Source: Spirometra erinaceieuropaei
Taxonomy: Eukaryota > Platyhelminthes > Cestoda > Diphyllobothriidea > Diphyllobothriidae
Reading direction: 5' to 3'
Length of the DNA: 64,000 bases
NCBI GenBank assembly: GCA_902702965.1
Contig: CACRXP010000165.1
Span: forward strand, 485,190-549,189
The notes below the pieces were generated by a model, which was not told the DNA's origin, made no database searches, and saw nothing but the letters and a program-made list of their open reading frames with translations. Position numbers and translations under genes: made by a program. Position 1 is the stretch's first letter; each line of letters starts with the position of its first letter. This document shows, one piece after another, positions 1-8,895 of this stretch.

Positions 1-957
1 ACTCTATCATGCGTTGATGGATTAAGCAAGTCAAGTCGTTTGCGCAACTGCCGCTTGAACATCAATTCTGCAGGCGAAGCACGAGTTGAGTCGTTTGGTG
101 TTATGCGATAGCTGAACAGAAAGCGTGACAACTTAGTGGCCAAGTCCGCTTACATCTGCTTGGCTAGTCCGTGCTTTATTGTCTGGACTGAGCGCCCTGC
201 CAGGCCATTAGAAGCAGTGTGGTACGGGGCAGCAGTTAAATGTCTAATTCCATTTTTCTCCATGAAATCTTTAAATTCTGTTTGAAGCGAGCATTTAATG
301 TATCCCAAATGTAGAGAAAACGGTTCGCAACTTGTTGATTGTAGTCAGCGAAGATGAAGAATTTCCTGTCGGAATAGTATCAATCCATTTAGTGTTGGCA
401 TCAACTTCCACTAAAACCACATGGCCTTGGAATGGCCCAAAATAATCGACGTGTACTCTCTTCCACGGCGAGTCGGGCCAGGCCCAAGGCTTTAGAGGAA
501 CCTTCGGTAAGGTCTTCTGTGTTATTTGGCACACATGACCTGCTTTCACCACGTTTTCTATATCTGCATCAATTTTGGTCCACCAAACATAGCTGCGGGC
601 GAGAGCCTTCTTTCCAACTGTACCAGGATGGGCATTATGCAGGTCTCTGAGGATGGCCCGTCGGCCCTGTGGTGGCACAACTACACGATTGCCCCATAGT
701 ATGCATCTGTCTTGCAGACTTAACTCGTTCTGACGGCTGAAGAATGGTTGAAAATCAGGGGAGGTAGAGGACGGAGAGCCAGATTGTAAGGCTCTTTTTA
801 CCCGACTTAGGAGAGGGTCTCTCGATGTCCACTGTCGAATATGTTGACAGGTTACAGGTGCGTTGACTAAGTTCAGCAAAAGATTTACGGTCTGAAAAAC
901 AGGTGCCCCATTGAGGCCATCGTCCACAACAGCTGGCCCAACAGCTGGCCAAGCCAC
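1..957 (-). pseudogene. Gypsy integrase, catalytic residues lost, runs off the left edge
   Basis: The minus-strand frame from 957 to 295 contains the integrase zinc-binding region (HNAHPG..., ending in a CQIT where the family has CxxC, so the last Zn ligand is lost). The start of the DDE core follows (W.RVHVDYFGPF, retaining the first Asp). After a stop at 295 a shifted frame continues to about base 1 with FKDFMEKNGIRH..APYH..SNGLAGRSVQT. There the usual catalytic Glu of the NGLAE block is Gly. The segment that should hold the second Asp is not recognisable. The 5' end abuts the CR1-like insertion. It is a dead copy. Confidence 0.87.
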
Positions 958-986
958 TATCCATTCTGTGCCAGAAATCGTTTGAT

Positions 987-2367
987 GCTGGAATCCTTCC
1001 CACAGACTGGAAGACGGCCCACATTACACCCCTTTACAAAAGCGGTAGTCGTGCTCTGGCGACAAACTACAGACTCGTCAGTCTGACATCAATCTGCTGC
1101 AAAGTGATGGACAAAACCATCAAAAAGGAGTTGATGGCTTACTTGGAAACCCACAACCTCTAGTCCAATGCACAATATGGTTTCCGTAAGGGGAAGATCA
1201 TGTGTTACGAACTTGCTATACACAATGCAAAGTTGGACACGAGCACTGGACACAAAACACACCGTGCATGTTGCCTATATTGATTTCCGGAAGGCGTTTA
1301 ACAGTGTTCCGCACCAGCGTCTTCTACACAAGTTGAGAATTATGGGCATCGGTGGCAAACTTCTCAAATGGATCGAAAATTTCCTTGTCGGCCGCTCCAA
1401 AATTGTCTGCGTAGAACAACAGCAATCAAGGTGCACATACATAGAGAGTGGGGTCCCACAAGGCTCGGTGTTCGGACCAACCCTCTTTCTCTTGTTCATC
1501 AATGATTGTGTAGATGGGTTGGACTGTGATTGCGCCATGTTTGCGGACAACATAAAAATCTGGAAAGTTATCCAGAATGCTGCCGATGAGACCAACTTCC
1601 AAGAAAATCTTTGTCGATTGGACGAGTGGTCCCGCAGATGGCGCTTGTCCTTCAATTTGAACAAATGCACCATTCTGCGCCTTGGAAATCAGACCCCTAG
1701 TACGCGGCAATAACATCCGAAAGGAATGCCACTCCGAGAAGCAGAAACTCAGAAAGATCTCGGAGTTTGGGTTGCAGACAGCCTAAAGCCTTCTACACAA
1801 TGCTGTAAGGTGGCCAAGGCCGAAACCTCAATGCTATATGCCATCAAACGGGCATTCGTAGTTTTCGATAAAGACTGCTTCACCAAAGTCTTCGGCACGT
1901 TTATAAGGCCCCATCTCGAATATGCGATTCAGGCCTGGAGACCGTGAACGCATCAGGATTACGATCTGCTCGAAAGGGTGCAGAGACGAGCAACAAAATT
2001 AATAAGAGGTCAAAGTGCACTGCCCTACGAGATCCGCTTAATTAACCTTAATCTCTATCCTCTGAGTTATAGGCAGTTGCGCGGAGACATGATACAAACT
2101 TTCCGTATCGTGCGCGGCTTGGATTGTGCCCTTCGGTGCGATGAATTTTTCCAACTCGCCACTACAACTCACCTACGGGGACATCCCTTCAAGCTACGTG
2201 TGCCACAGGGTAGACTGAATGTGAGAAAATATTTCTTCTCCAACCGTGTCGTGGAACCGTGGAATAACCTGCCCGAGACAGTTGTTATGTCTCAGTCTGT
2301 GGAGACATTTAAATGTCGCCTTGACAGATATATGCTGCAGCAACAAGCGGATCATGTGACTTTTTAG
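987..2367 (+). pseudogene. CR1-like reverse transcriptase, 3' two-thirds, with stops
   Basis: Translation gives a non-LTR RT: NYR.VSLTSICCKVM.K.I (motif 1), QYGFRKG, then after a frameshift at about 1195 an RSC.TNLLY block, Y.DF.KAFNSVPH (motif A), SGVPQGSV.GP.LFL.FIND (motif B) and FAD-N (motif C, codons 1540-1551). The second catalytic Asp is therefore Asn. The C-terminal part (LGVWVAD..., ..YA.QAWRP, RVQRRATKLI, YFFSNRVVEPWNNLP) is typical of CR1/RTE-like elements. In-frame stops occur at 1161, 1711 and 1945. The coding frame ends at 2365-2367. It is clearly inactive. Confidence 0.9.
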
Positions 2368-2507
2368 CCATGTGACTAGTGACATATGTGAATCAATGTA
2401 TGCATTCACTTAATGCTGTAATTTCTTCACATTTTTGCTTATTTATCGATTTTTTTAATGTACAAATAGGGAGTTCACAGGCGTAAGCCTATTTCCCTCA
2501 AGTACTC

Positions 2508-2527
2508 TGACTGACTGACTGACTGAC
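2508..2527 (+). repeat. (TGAC)n 3' tail of the CR1-like element
   Basis: About five TGAC units sit exactly at the 3' junction of the non-LTR insertion. Short microsatellite tails instead of poly(A) are usual for CR1-type elements. Confidence 0.8.
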
Positions 2528-2530
2528 AAT

Positions 2531-2873
2531 AGGAAACCTACTCAAGGCGTCAGCCACTATTTTTGCACTACCTGTTACGTATATCATTGCATACGTGTAA
2601 GCAGACAGGGTGAGTGCCAATTGTTGCATTCTCGGCGAGGACATCTGTTGTATTCCTCGTTTTTCTCTCAGCAGACCTAATAGGGGTTTGCGATCAGTGT
2701 GAATCACAAAAGGTCGGTCAAAAAGATACAGGTGGAAGCGATGTAGGCCAAACATTACTGCTAAAGACTCTTTATCTAATTATTTGATTATTTTTATTAA
2801 AGACCCGTCGGGGTCCCATCAAATAGCTGGTTTCCGCCTGTGACATGGTTCTTGATCCAAAGGCAATCGGCAT
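2531..2873 (-). pseudogene. Gypsy RNase H segment, interrupted
   Basis: The frame ending at about 2531 shows the RNase H signature F.IHTDRKPLLGLL, an Y.Y.I.YV.GS....ADALSRFP ending, and the usual linker position before integrase. Between 2756 and 2873 the expected sequence is disrupted by stops and by a short insert at about 2779-2822 containing a GACCCGTCGGGGTC-like palindromic core and an A/T-rich tail. Immediately after the ADALSRFP motif the frame runs into the (TGAC)n tail of the CR1-like insertion, which accounts for its odd terminal SQSVSQS residues. Confidence 0.82.
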
Positions 2874-4044
2874 CTAGGCACCAGAAGGCATTCGGTGCAT
2901 GAGAACCGCACCGACGCCGTACGGAGATGCATCAAATTTCAGTATGATAGGCTTTTCGGGGTCATAATGAGCTAGGACAGATGAGGAGGTAAAAGCCGCC
3001 TTTGTCTGTTCAAAAGCACTTTGTTCGACCTCCGACCAGTTCCAGCAACGATGCTTTTCATGTAGTCGATAAAGAGGCTTTAGAATCGTAGCCGACTGAT
3101 TAATACAGCGACTAAAGTGGGTACCAAACCCCAGGAATAAACGCAATTGACTAGTATTGTTGGGGCGCGCCGCCGTCTTCAAGGCTATGAGTTTATGTTC
3201 GAGTGGATGGAGGCCAGTTTTATCCACCCTGAAGCCCAGGCATTCTACCGAATCGACAAGGAAAGTGCACTTATCTCTCCTGAGTTTAAAACCTGCTTCT
3301 TCTAAACGTCCTAACACGATGCTTACAGTCTCTAGATGACTATGTTCAGATGGGCCGGTGACTACTATATCGTCAGGGTATACGCAAACGTGAGGTATAT
3401 CCTTCACGAGGTTGGCAATCAAGCTTTGATATAAGCCGGGGGCCGAACTTACTCCAAATGGTAGTCTTTTATATCAAGATAAACCCCGATGCGTACTGAA
3501 GGTGGTGGCGTCTCGGGATTCAGTATCTAGGATGACTTGGTCGTAGGCAGTCCAAAGTTGTACATGGATGACCACCCGAGAGAGATGCGTACAGATCCTC
3601 GATGAGCGGGAGAGGATAAGCGTTCAATTTAGTTGCTGAGTTAATTTTCAGCTTGTAGTCGCCACAGATACGCACAGAACCGTCGGTTTTAAGAACAGGA
3701 ACTATTGGCACTGCCCATTCCGAATATTGCACGGGCTCAATAATATCCGCCTTCTGTAGGCGATCTAGCTCTTCTTCGACCTTCGGTGCGACTGCATAGG
3801 GGACTGTACGAGCTTTGAAGAACCGGGGTCGGAAATCTGACTGAAACTGGAACTTAACAGGTGGACCGCGGTAGTGAGTAACAGAATCGTCACGAAATAG
3901 ATCCTTATGATTTAGCAAAATTGAATCTAAAGCCGGATTTACATCAATCCGATGTACATAGGATAGTACAGAAGACACACATTTAATCCAATTCCGTCCG
4001 AGGAGATTTGGTTGCTGGCCTCCTATCACCACATAAACCGGCAC
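2874..4044 (-). pseudogene. Gypsy reverse transcriptase (plus start of RNase H), broken
   Basis: The frame at 4044-3520 carries the N-terminal RT fingers, with the family signatures Y.VAPKVEEELDRL, ADIIEP..SEWA.PIV.V.K.DGS.RICGDYK. A frameshift and a stop follow at about 3520-3423. The frame at 3422-2874 then carries the motif C box as Y-P-D-D (codons at 3369-3380), so the two aspartates are retained although the second residue is unusual. After it come the GF.V...G..PLE.K and LR.FLGF motifs of the RT thumb, and the start of RNase H (FDASPYGVGAVL). The copy cannot be translated as one protein. Confidence 0.88.
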
Positions 4045-4367
4045 GTAATGGAGTTCTCCATTATGCTCGACTTCGGTTGTAAAGACCCCTCGAACCTCTG
4101 CATTCTGTCCAGTATAACTACGAATGTTGGTTTAGCCGGAAGGAGGGAGGGTAATTTCTGAAGAGAGGCCTCATTGATGAGAGTACCAGCTGAGCCAGTG
4201 CCGATTTCAAACTTCACGGGATGGTGATCAACGGGAAGCGTGATGGTGTAGGGCGATTGGAGTGGCACGTTGGTCGAAAACATTCGGAGTATCGCCTCGC
4301 CATCCCCAGCTGGATTAGGGTAGGTCGCATGCGTGTTAGTATTCGCTCGTCTTTTGGAGAAACACAC
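4026..4367 (-). pseudogene. Gypsy aspartic protease, active-site Asp lost
   Basis: This frame follows the zinc knuckles and should encode the aspartic protease that matures Gag-Pol. The expected D-T/S-G active-site triplet appears as G-T-G within FEIGTGSAGTL (codons near 4194-4202). The catalytic aspartate is therefore replaced by glycine, while the downstream SAGTLI context is still typical of the family. The frame stops near 4026, and the next part of pol continues in another frame starting at 4044, giving an 18-bp overlap of open frames. The position between gag and RT makes the assignment firm even though the copy is inactive. Confidence 0.8.
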
Positions 4368-4419
4368 TCGTTCGATGTGGCCGACTTTCTTGCAAAACTG
4401 GCATACCGTCTTCTGGTGT

Positions 4420-5150
4420 CTACAGTCTGACCACCGAATATGATGCTGACCACAACGGTAGCAAGAATGGTAGGTGTTTTGAGGGAGCTGAGGGTCGCTG
4501 TCTAGGTGAAAACACAGCAGTGTTGACTAGGGAGGCAGCCATTTCCGATTCCAAGGATGCTATCACTCCATCGTTTGACTGATTGAGCTGCTGAAGGTCT
4601 TGCCGCACGCGCTCCTGATGACTGGCGACATCACAGGCTTTCTCCCACGACAAATCCTTCTTCTCTGATAAGAGATTTTCCCGAGCTTTTTCATTGTGCA
4701 GACCGACGATCAAGTGCTGAACTAGCATTGCGTGCTCGAAGTTGTCTGCCTTGATCTCTTTATACCCACAGTCCTGGATGACCAGAGTCAGATTAGTAAT
4801 AAAATCACTGACACATTGATTGGATTCTTGACGCATTTGATAAAACGATAGCGACCGAGAAAGACGTTGTCTTTTCCGCCCCACGCTGACTCGAGTTTTG
4901 AAAAGGCTGTTTGGTGACTTATAGTCTTTTGAAGATTGAGGGCATCGAAAAATCGTTGTCTCAACTCTCCGAGATTCGTCCGGAGGAGTTTCAACTTAGA
5001 TGCGACGTCTAGTACAATCGTGGGTGACAAAATCGGGAGTAGTTCAATATAATCCTCAAATGTCTTCCTCCATTGCAACCACGAGTCATTTGAGGGCTTA
5101 TGGGTGTTCTTTGGCCAGAAAGGTAACGGTGTAGGCAGCAGTGAAGACAT
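4420..5150 (-). pseudogene. Gypsy gag (capsid/nucleocapsid), frameshifted
   Basis: Gag packages the element RNA into virus-like particles. The first frame (5150 to about 4830) begins with an ATG and has the PFWP...W..WRKTFEDYI type of start usual in flatworm Gypsy gag, followed by a helical capsid-like region. Reading then moves to a second frame (about 4884-4420) that continues the capsid-like segment (SDFITNLTL..., then HLIVGL). A third frame at about 4470-4370 gives two cysteine-rich knuckles with C..C...H...C spacing. At least two frameshifts separate these parts. The domain order and the following protease support the call. No function is expected. Confidence 0.8.
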
Positions 5151-5158
5151 GTTCGTTA

Positions 5159-5172
5159 GGCTGCGTCGCCAA
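5159..5172 (-). other. Candidate primer-binding site of the Gypsy element
   Basis: On the minus strand a TGGCGACGCAGCC-type stretch lies just upstream of the gag ATG (5150) and just after a CA dinucleotide that could end a 5' LTR. Position and TGG start fit a tRNA primer-binding site. The exact tRNA was not determined. Confidence 0.4.
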
Positions 5173-5885
5173 TGTTATGTATGCAAAACAGAAGGGTAAT
5201 TGGAAACAGGACGTGTACTGAGTACGATAGACAGCACAAGTGAGGAGGCTTGGGGAAACGACCGTGTATATGGCAAGGGGACTGTCATAGGCTGATGGGT
5301 GGCCAATCAGCACAAAGAAGGTGTGAACAGGGGTCATGACCTTGATCGTTCGCTTGTCACGCGTTTGTGGCATGATGTCCTGACAGCCCGGGCAGGATAC
5401 GCTGCAGGAAGTGTTCTCAAAAACGGTGGGACTGGGTGGGTGGTAGTCGTATTTGCTATCCACGTGAGGTTTATCGCAGGGACGATGGGGTTGGCGGTTG
5501 TGGTCGACGACGGCGGCGGAGCACCAGACGTGAGATCAGCGGTAGTGGCTGTGATGGCCTCCGTTGTGGGCTGCGAGGGGAGTTGGGGCAGGGGATGCCC
5601 AGGGAGGTGTTTGCGTAGGCAGCTGGTGAAGCTGTCGGGTTGTTGTTGTACTGGATATGAAGGTATCCGGCAAGGTCCGTCCACACACGAATTGTTTTTT
5701 GGCAGTATGGGTACGTTGGAAGCGTTTGGGAGTTGGTGCTGTATGCAGATGTTTGTTACTCGCGAACTACTCTTTTGGCTTTGTCAGCGGCGATCCGGCT
5801 GGCCTATTGCTGATACAGTACTCACCATTGCCGTCCAGGAGGCTGGTCCTAAGCGAGGTCCTCCCTGGTTTCCGTGTTGATTTAT
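5173..5885 (-). other. Probable Gypsy 5' LTR/leader region with a Pro/Thr-rich frame; not resolved
   Basis: No gene can be supported here. On the minus strand an open frame (5684-5334) is rich in Pro, Thr and Ser, and resembles linker segments of flatworm endonuclease/RT elements rather than a folded domain. The part next to gag should be the 5' LTR, but the outer LTR boundary could not be found without the 3' LTR for comparison. The PLE begins near 5886, so the Gypsy leader may have been truncated by it. Confidence 0.3.
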
Positions 5886-7645
5886 AGTTGCATGAAAGTT
5901 TTCAGAGTGCTGATAGAAGCGAACAGGCGAGTTCCAGGTAGCAGTTCAGAAGAATCGGCCCTAGCCCGATTCTACGGTTTCCCAAAAGTGCACAAAGAGG
6001 GCGTTCCTCTCCGGCCTATCGTATCACTAAAGGGCACTCTAACCTACGGACTGGAAAAGTGGCTGTTCCAACGTCTCAAGTTTCTGACCTCCGATTCGAA
6101 CACCACTGTCAGCTCGTCAACGCAATTCTTGGAGAAACTTAAAGGAGTAAGTCTCCTGCCAAGCCATATCATGGTTTCCTTTGATGTCACGTCCCTTTTT
6201 ACTTCTATCCCGCAGGACCTGGCAGTCGAGACCATCGAACTACTCCTACGAGAGAAATACGACAAAACGGAGAATCGCCTCGGACACGCCCAAATCATCC
6301 AGCTCCTGAAGTTCTGTCTCAAGACGTACTTTACGTTCGACGGAACAGTCTACGAGCAGGTGAAGGGAACGCCAATGGGTTCGCCGATTTCGGGACTCAT
6401 AGCCGAGGCGGTCCTACAACGGCTGGAGTCGCTGGTTTTCCGACACCACAGACCGAAATTTTGGGCTCGGTATGTGGATGACACCTTCGTCGTCATCGAA
6501 CGGGATCAGGTGCTGACGTTCAAAGAACAACTCAACGCCGTATTCCCGGACATCCAATTTACGATGGAGGAGGAGGAAAACAATCAGCTGGCCTTCCTGG
6601 ATGTCCTCGTCTGCCGCAAAGATTGTGGTGGCCTAAAAACCAAAGTGTTCAGGAAAGCGACAAATACGACGCAAATACTGAACTTCAATAGCAACCACGC
6701 GATCAGTCACAAACGCAGTTGCGTAAGGGCGCTATACCGGCGCGTTGAGACGCACTGCAGTGAAATGGAAGGCAAGGTTGCTGAACTACAATATCTTCGA
6801 CGAGTAATGAGAGCCAATGGTTACCCGCGCAGCTTTGTCAACCAGTGCATACGAAAAGGACACCAGAGACCAAATCCAACCGGACCCAAATTTTGGCGGG
6901 CTCTTCCGTACGTGAAGAACGTCTCGGAAGCCGTCAGTCGTCTTCTCACTCCACTTGGAGTTGGGTTGCACACAGGCCGGAAGCAACCATTAGGCGCCAA
7001 GTCATGGGGCCAAAAGACCCGCTGCCACGGCAGGACACGTCTGGAGTCATTTACCGGCTCTGGTGTAGTTGCGAACAAAGCAATTATGTCGGAGAAACTG
7101 GGAGATTACTCCGTACGCGAATTGCCGAGCACGCAGCAGCAGTGAGGCGGGGAGACGCTAACTCTCAAGTGGCGGCACACTCGACGGGACCCGGGCATAT
7201 TTTCAAATTTCAAGAGGCCGAAATCCTCGCAAGGGGTGACAACCCCGTGAGCCGCGAGCTGCTCGAGTCATGGTTCTCAGGCCCGCAATCCATCAACAAG
7301 CACAATGATCTCCCGGTACCCTATTGCGTACTGCGATTTTCCCTGGGCAGGAGAATCAGTCACGTGGGGAGGGCGCGGGCGAGCAATCATCACGGTGACA
7401 GTGAGCCAGTTTGCCGAGCAATCGTCACACCAGCATCCAGCACGGATGACGAAATCGCGGCAATTAACGACTCGGATCCGGACCGACAAGCCACCACCGC
7501 ATCAATTACGGCCGCAGCGGTGATTACGAGGACTGTTAATTGCAGTGCGCATGCGGTCCCACGGCAGCCACGTGCTATAAATACTGCACTCCTGGTGCCA
7601 CAATCACCTTTATCTGCTAATGTCTCTGATGATGGATTCGAGTAA
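5886..7645 (+). pseudogene. PLE reverse transcriptase + GIY-YIG endonuclease, one frameshift
   Basis: PLE proteins copy their RNA with an RT related to telomerase and cut the target with a C-terminal GIY-YIG nuclease. The first frame (to about 6965) shows RFYG.PKVHK...PLRPIVS, motif A FDVTSLFTSIP (about 6179-6211), motif B KGTPMGSPISGL and motif C YVDD (6471-6482), all with catalytic residues retained. It then has the LAFLDVLVCR and HKRSCVRALYRR blocks typical of the family. Near 6960-6970 the reading frame shifts, and the second frame continues with HRPE..IRRQVM.PKD, GVIYRL (7043-7060), NYVGETGR and R..EH, the GIY-YIG core. The tail to 7645 is low in conservation. One frameshift and the missing N-terminus make it non-autonomous. 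Confidence 0.9.
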
Positions 7646-7664
7646 GGATCCGAAACGTCAGGCA
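7621..7664 (+). ncRNA. Hammerhead-ribozyme-like motif in the PLE 3' tail
   Basis: The core elements are in order: CUGAUGA at 7626-7632, GAA at 7652-7654, and the AC-GU pair followed by C at 7655-7659. Stem I can form from UGUCU (7621-7625) with AGGCA (7660-7664). Stem II pairs GGAUU (7634-7638) with GAUCC (7647-7651), leaving U7633 unpaired. Stem III would be only 2 bp (ACGU, a palindrome), so activity would probably need a dimer. PLEs are known to carry hammerheads with very short stem III. The predicted cut is after C7659. The bulged U may weaken activity. Confidence 0.65.
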
Positions 7665-7750
7665 AATAAATTCGTTGTTCCGGTGATCGCATCTTCATCT
7701 TCTGAGTTTTCAGCGTGTCGTGGTAGTATCGTTTTTATGCGTAGCGTTGG

Positions 7751-8044
7751 CTAGAACCAGTAGCGACACCACCGTAGATCTGTCGCATTGGGACGGCAAT
7801 CGTCATGTATCCTCATGTGGTGGCCGTTCCAGTGCAGTTTTAGTTGTCTCAGCATGGCGTGGATGTTGAGAATTACGTTTCGCATGAGCACGCCTGCGTC
7901 CGTGATCCCATCCTGCCATCTCAGATTTAACAGTCCCCGGAGGCAACTTAGGTGGAAGGGATTGAGTTTATTTACCTGTTTCTCGTAGACTATCCAGATC
8001 TTCGCCTCGTAAGGCAACATTGTCAGGGTGACAGCTTCGTGCAT
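7751..8044 (-). pseudogene. C-terminal RT-associated region of element copy 1
   Basis: This frame matches the block downstream of RT in the same family (compare 54614-54315): a Y.A..W.VY.KQ stretch, HLSCLRGLLNLRWQDGITD, then an ML.QL.L.W.GH..R segment, which in the family precedes the zinc-finger tail. No zinc fingers follow here, because the copy ends at about 7745 next to the PLE. The alignment to the other copies in this window is clear by eye. The frame is isolated and would not be expressed as a protein. Confidence 0.75.
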
Positions 8045-8342
8045 TCCGAGTTTAAGGTTGAGGTGGAAACAAAGACGATTCCAAAGGGAGGCCTGAAACT
8101 GGTCGAAAAAACGGTCGGCTTTAAAAACCCGCTGTGCTCATTTGTGCTCGAGTTTGATGCTGTGTGATGATTTATTGGCAAAATAGGCAAATTTGTTCAC
8201 TTTTGATTTGGGTACCGTTGGCGGTGGTGCGAAATTTTTCGTATTCAGTTTTGGGCGGCGGCTGGCGCATGATCGCAATGTTTGCCATATTGACGGTCAG
8301 CCCGAATTTTACGCATCCGGAGGCGAAGAGGTTCACGCTCTG

Positions 8343-8895
8343 TTACACAAAGGTTTCTGTTGTGGCATTGAAAGCACAGTCGTCAGCAAAGATAAGTTCA
8401 TTGGAACTGGATGTTGACATCCGCGTGGGTGCTTGCATTTTTCGGATGTTGAGAAGCCGCTTGTCGGACTCATATACGACGTCGATCTCAGGGGGCATGT
8501 CACGGCAGGCGTCCACCGACAACTCGACCGTGGCATCCGATGAAGTCCATCGTGTGTTCCACAGCAAGATGAAGCAGGCGCGGTGACTTGCGCGTGATTC
8601 ATCACATAGCCAATGTAGAGCGTGTAGCATCCACCGCACTCTCTACTGCTCCCCCACCCTGGGCTCGGCGTCAAGACATAGTCAAGAGGACCGACGGCGA
8701 GGGAGGACGCAGGTGGATGGCACAGTCCAGCCCGCACCTTGGTAACCCATTGTACACCCCAAGGCGTCCACCGATACGACTGAGGACACAGGACTGAAAG
8801 GTGTAGGAAAGAGTATACATCCACAAATCACTTTCTTGGCCACTGCGAACGTTTCTGTGGATGTACCATTATTCTTTACGCGCACCATCATTCCG
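8343..8895 (-). pseudogene. RT palm region of element copy 1, split by a SINE-like insertion
   Basis: The minus-strand frame ending at 8343 keeps ELIFADDCAFNATTE with both catalytic aspartates (8379-8390). Just upstream (higher coordinates) an MMVRVKNNGT..EAFAV-like stretch at about 8891-8820 is the block preceding motif B. Between them lies about 265 bp of the SINE-like repeat described separately, which destroys motif B. The part above 8895 (to about 9800) shows further degenerate RT blocks in changing frames. Confidence 0.72.
8535..8800 (+). repeat. SINE-like repeat family A, copy 1 (inside element copy 1)
   Basis: This copy shares the ordered blocks GGTGACTTGCGCGTGA, ACCGCACTCTCTACTGCTCC, GGCGTCAAGACATAGTCAAG and GGATGGCACAGTCCAGCC with copies near 41.2, 42.0, 47.5, 49.2, 51.9 and 52.9 kb. 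It lies in plus orientation and interrupts RT coding sequence. Confidence 0.75.

Larger units (their letters stand above)
958..2527 (+). mobile_element. CR1-like non-LTR retrotransposon, 5'-truncated, inserted into the Gypsy element
   Basis: The insertion starts within the reverse-transcriptase region, has no 5' endonuclease part, and ends in a (TGAC)n microsatellite followed immediately by Gypsy sequence. This is the typical product of target-primed reverse transcription that stopped early. Both junctions are visible as abrupt changes from minus-strand integrase/RNase H coding to plus-strand RT coding. No target-site duplication was clear by eye. Confidence 0.85.
1..5172 (-). mobile_element. 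Ty3/Gypsy LTR retrotransposon, decayed, split by a CR1-like insertion
   Basis: Read on the minus strand the region gives, in the canonical Ty3/Gypsy order, gag (5150-4420), zinc knuckles and protease (about 4460-4026), RT (4044-2874), RNase H (about 2960-2531) and integrase (957 to the window edge). Frames change several times and stop codons interrupt most domains, so the copy is dead. It is cut between RNase H and integrase by a plus-strand non-LTR element at about 958-2527. A short insert at about 2779-2822 also disrupts the RNase H region. The 3' part and 3' LTR lie outside the window. A CsRn1-like Gypsy lineage is plausible for a flatworm but is inference. Confidence 0.9.
5886..7700 (+). 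mobile_element. Penelope-like element (PLE), 5'-truncated
   Basis: The unit contains PLE RT followed by a linker and a GIY-YIG domain. It ends in an untranslated tail with a hammerhead-like motif at 7621-7664. The N-terminal quarter usual for these proteins (the V.PADKGRST region seen in the copy at 16962) is missing, so it is 5'-truncated near 5886. The 3' end abuts the 3' end of a minus-strand endonuclease/RT element at about 7745. Confidence 0.9.

Noticed and set aside
5299..5880. 193-codon plus-strand open frame
   Set aside because: Composition is Gly/Val/Trp-rich and it is antisense to the Gypsy leader and a Pro/Thr-rich frame. No domain is seen.
5886..7645. Telomerase reverse transcriptase gene
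   Set aside because: The RT resembles telomerase at a distance, but the PKVHK, PLRPIVS and GIY-YIG features are those of Penelope-like elements.
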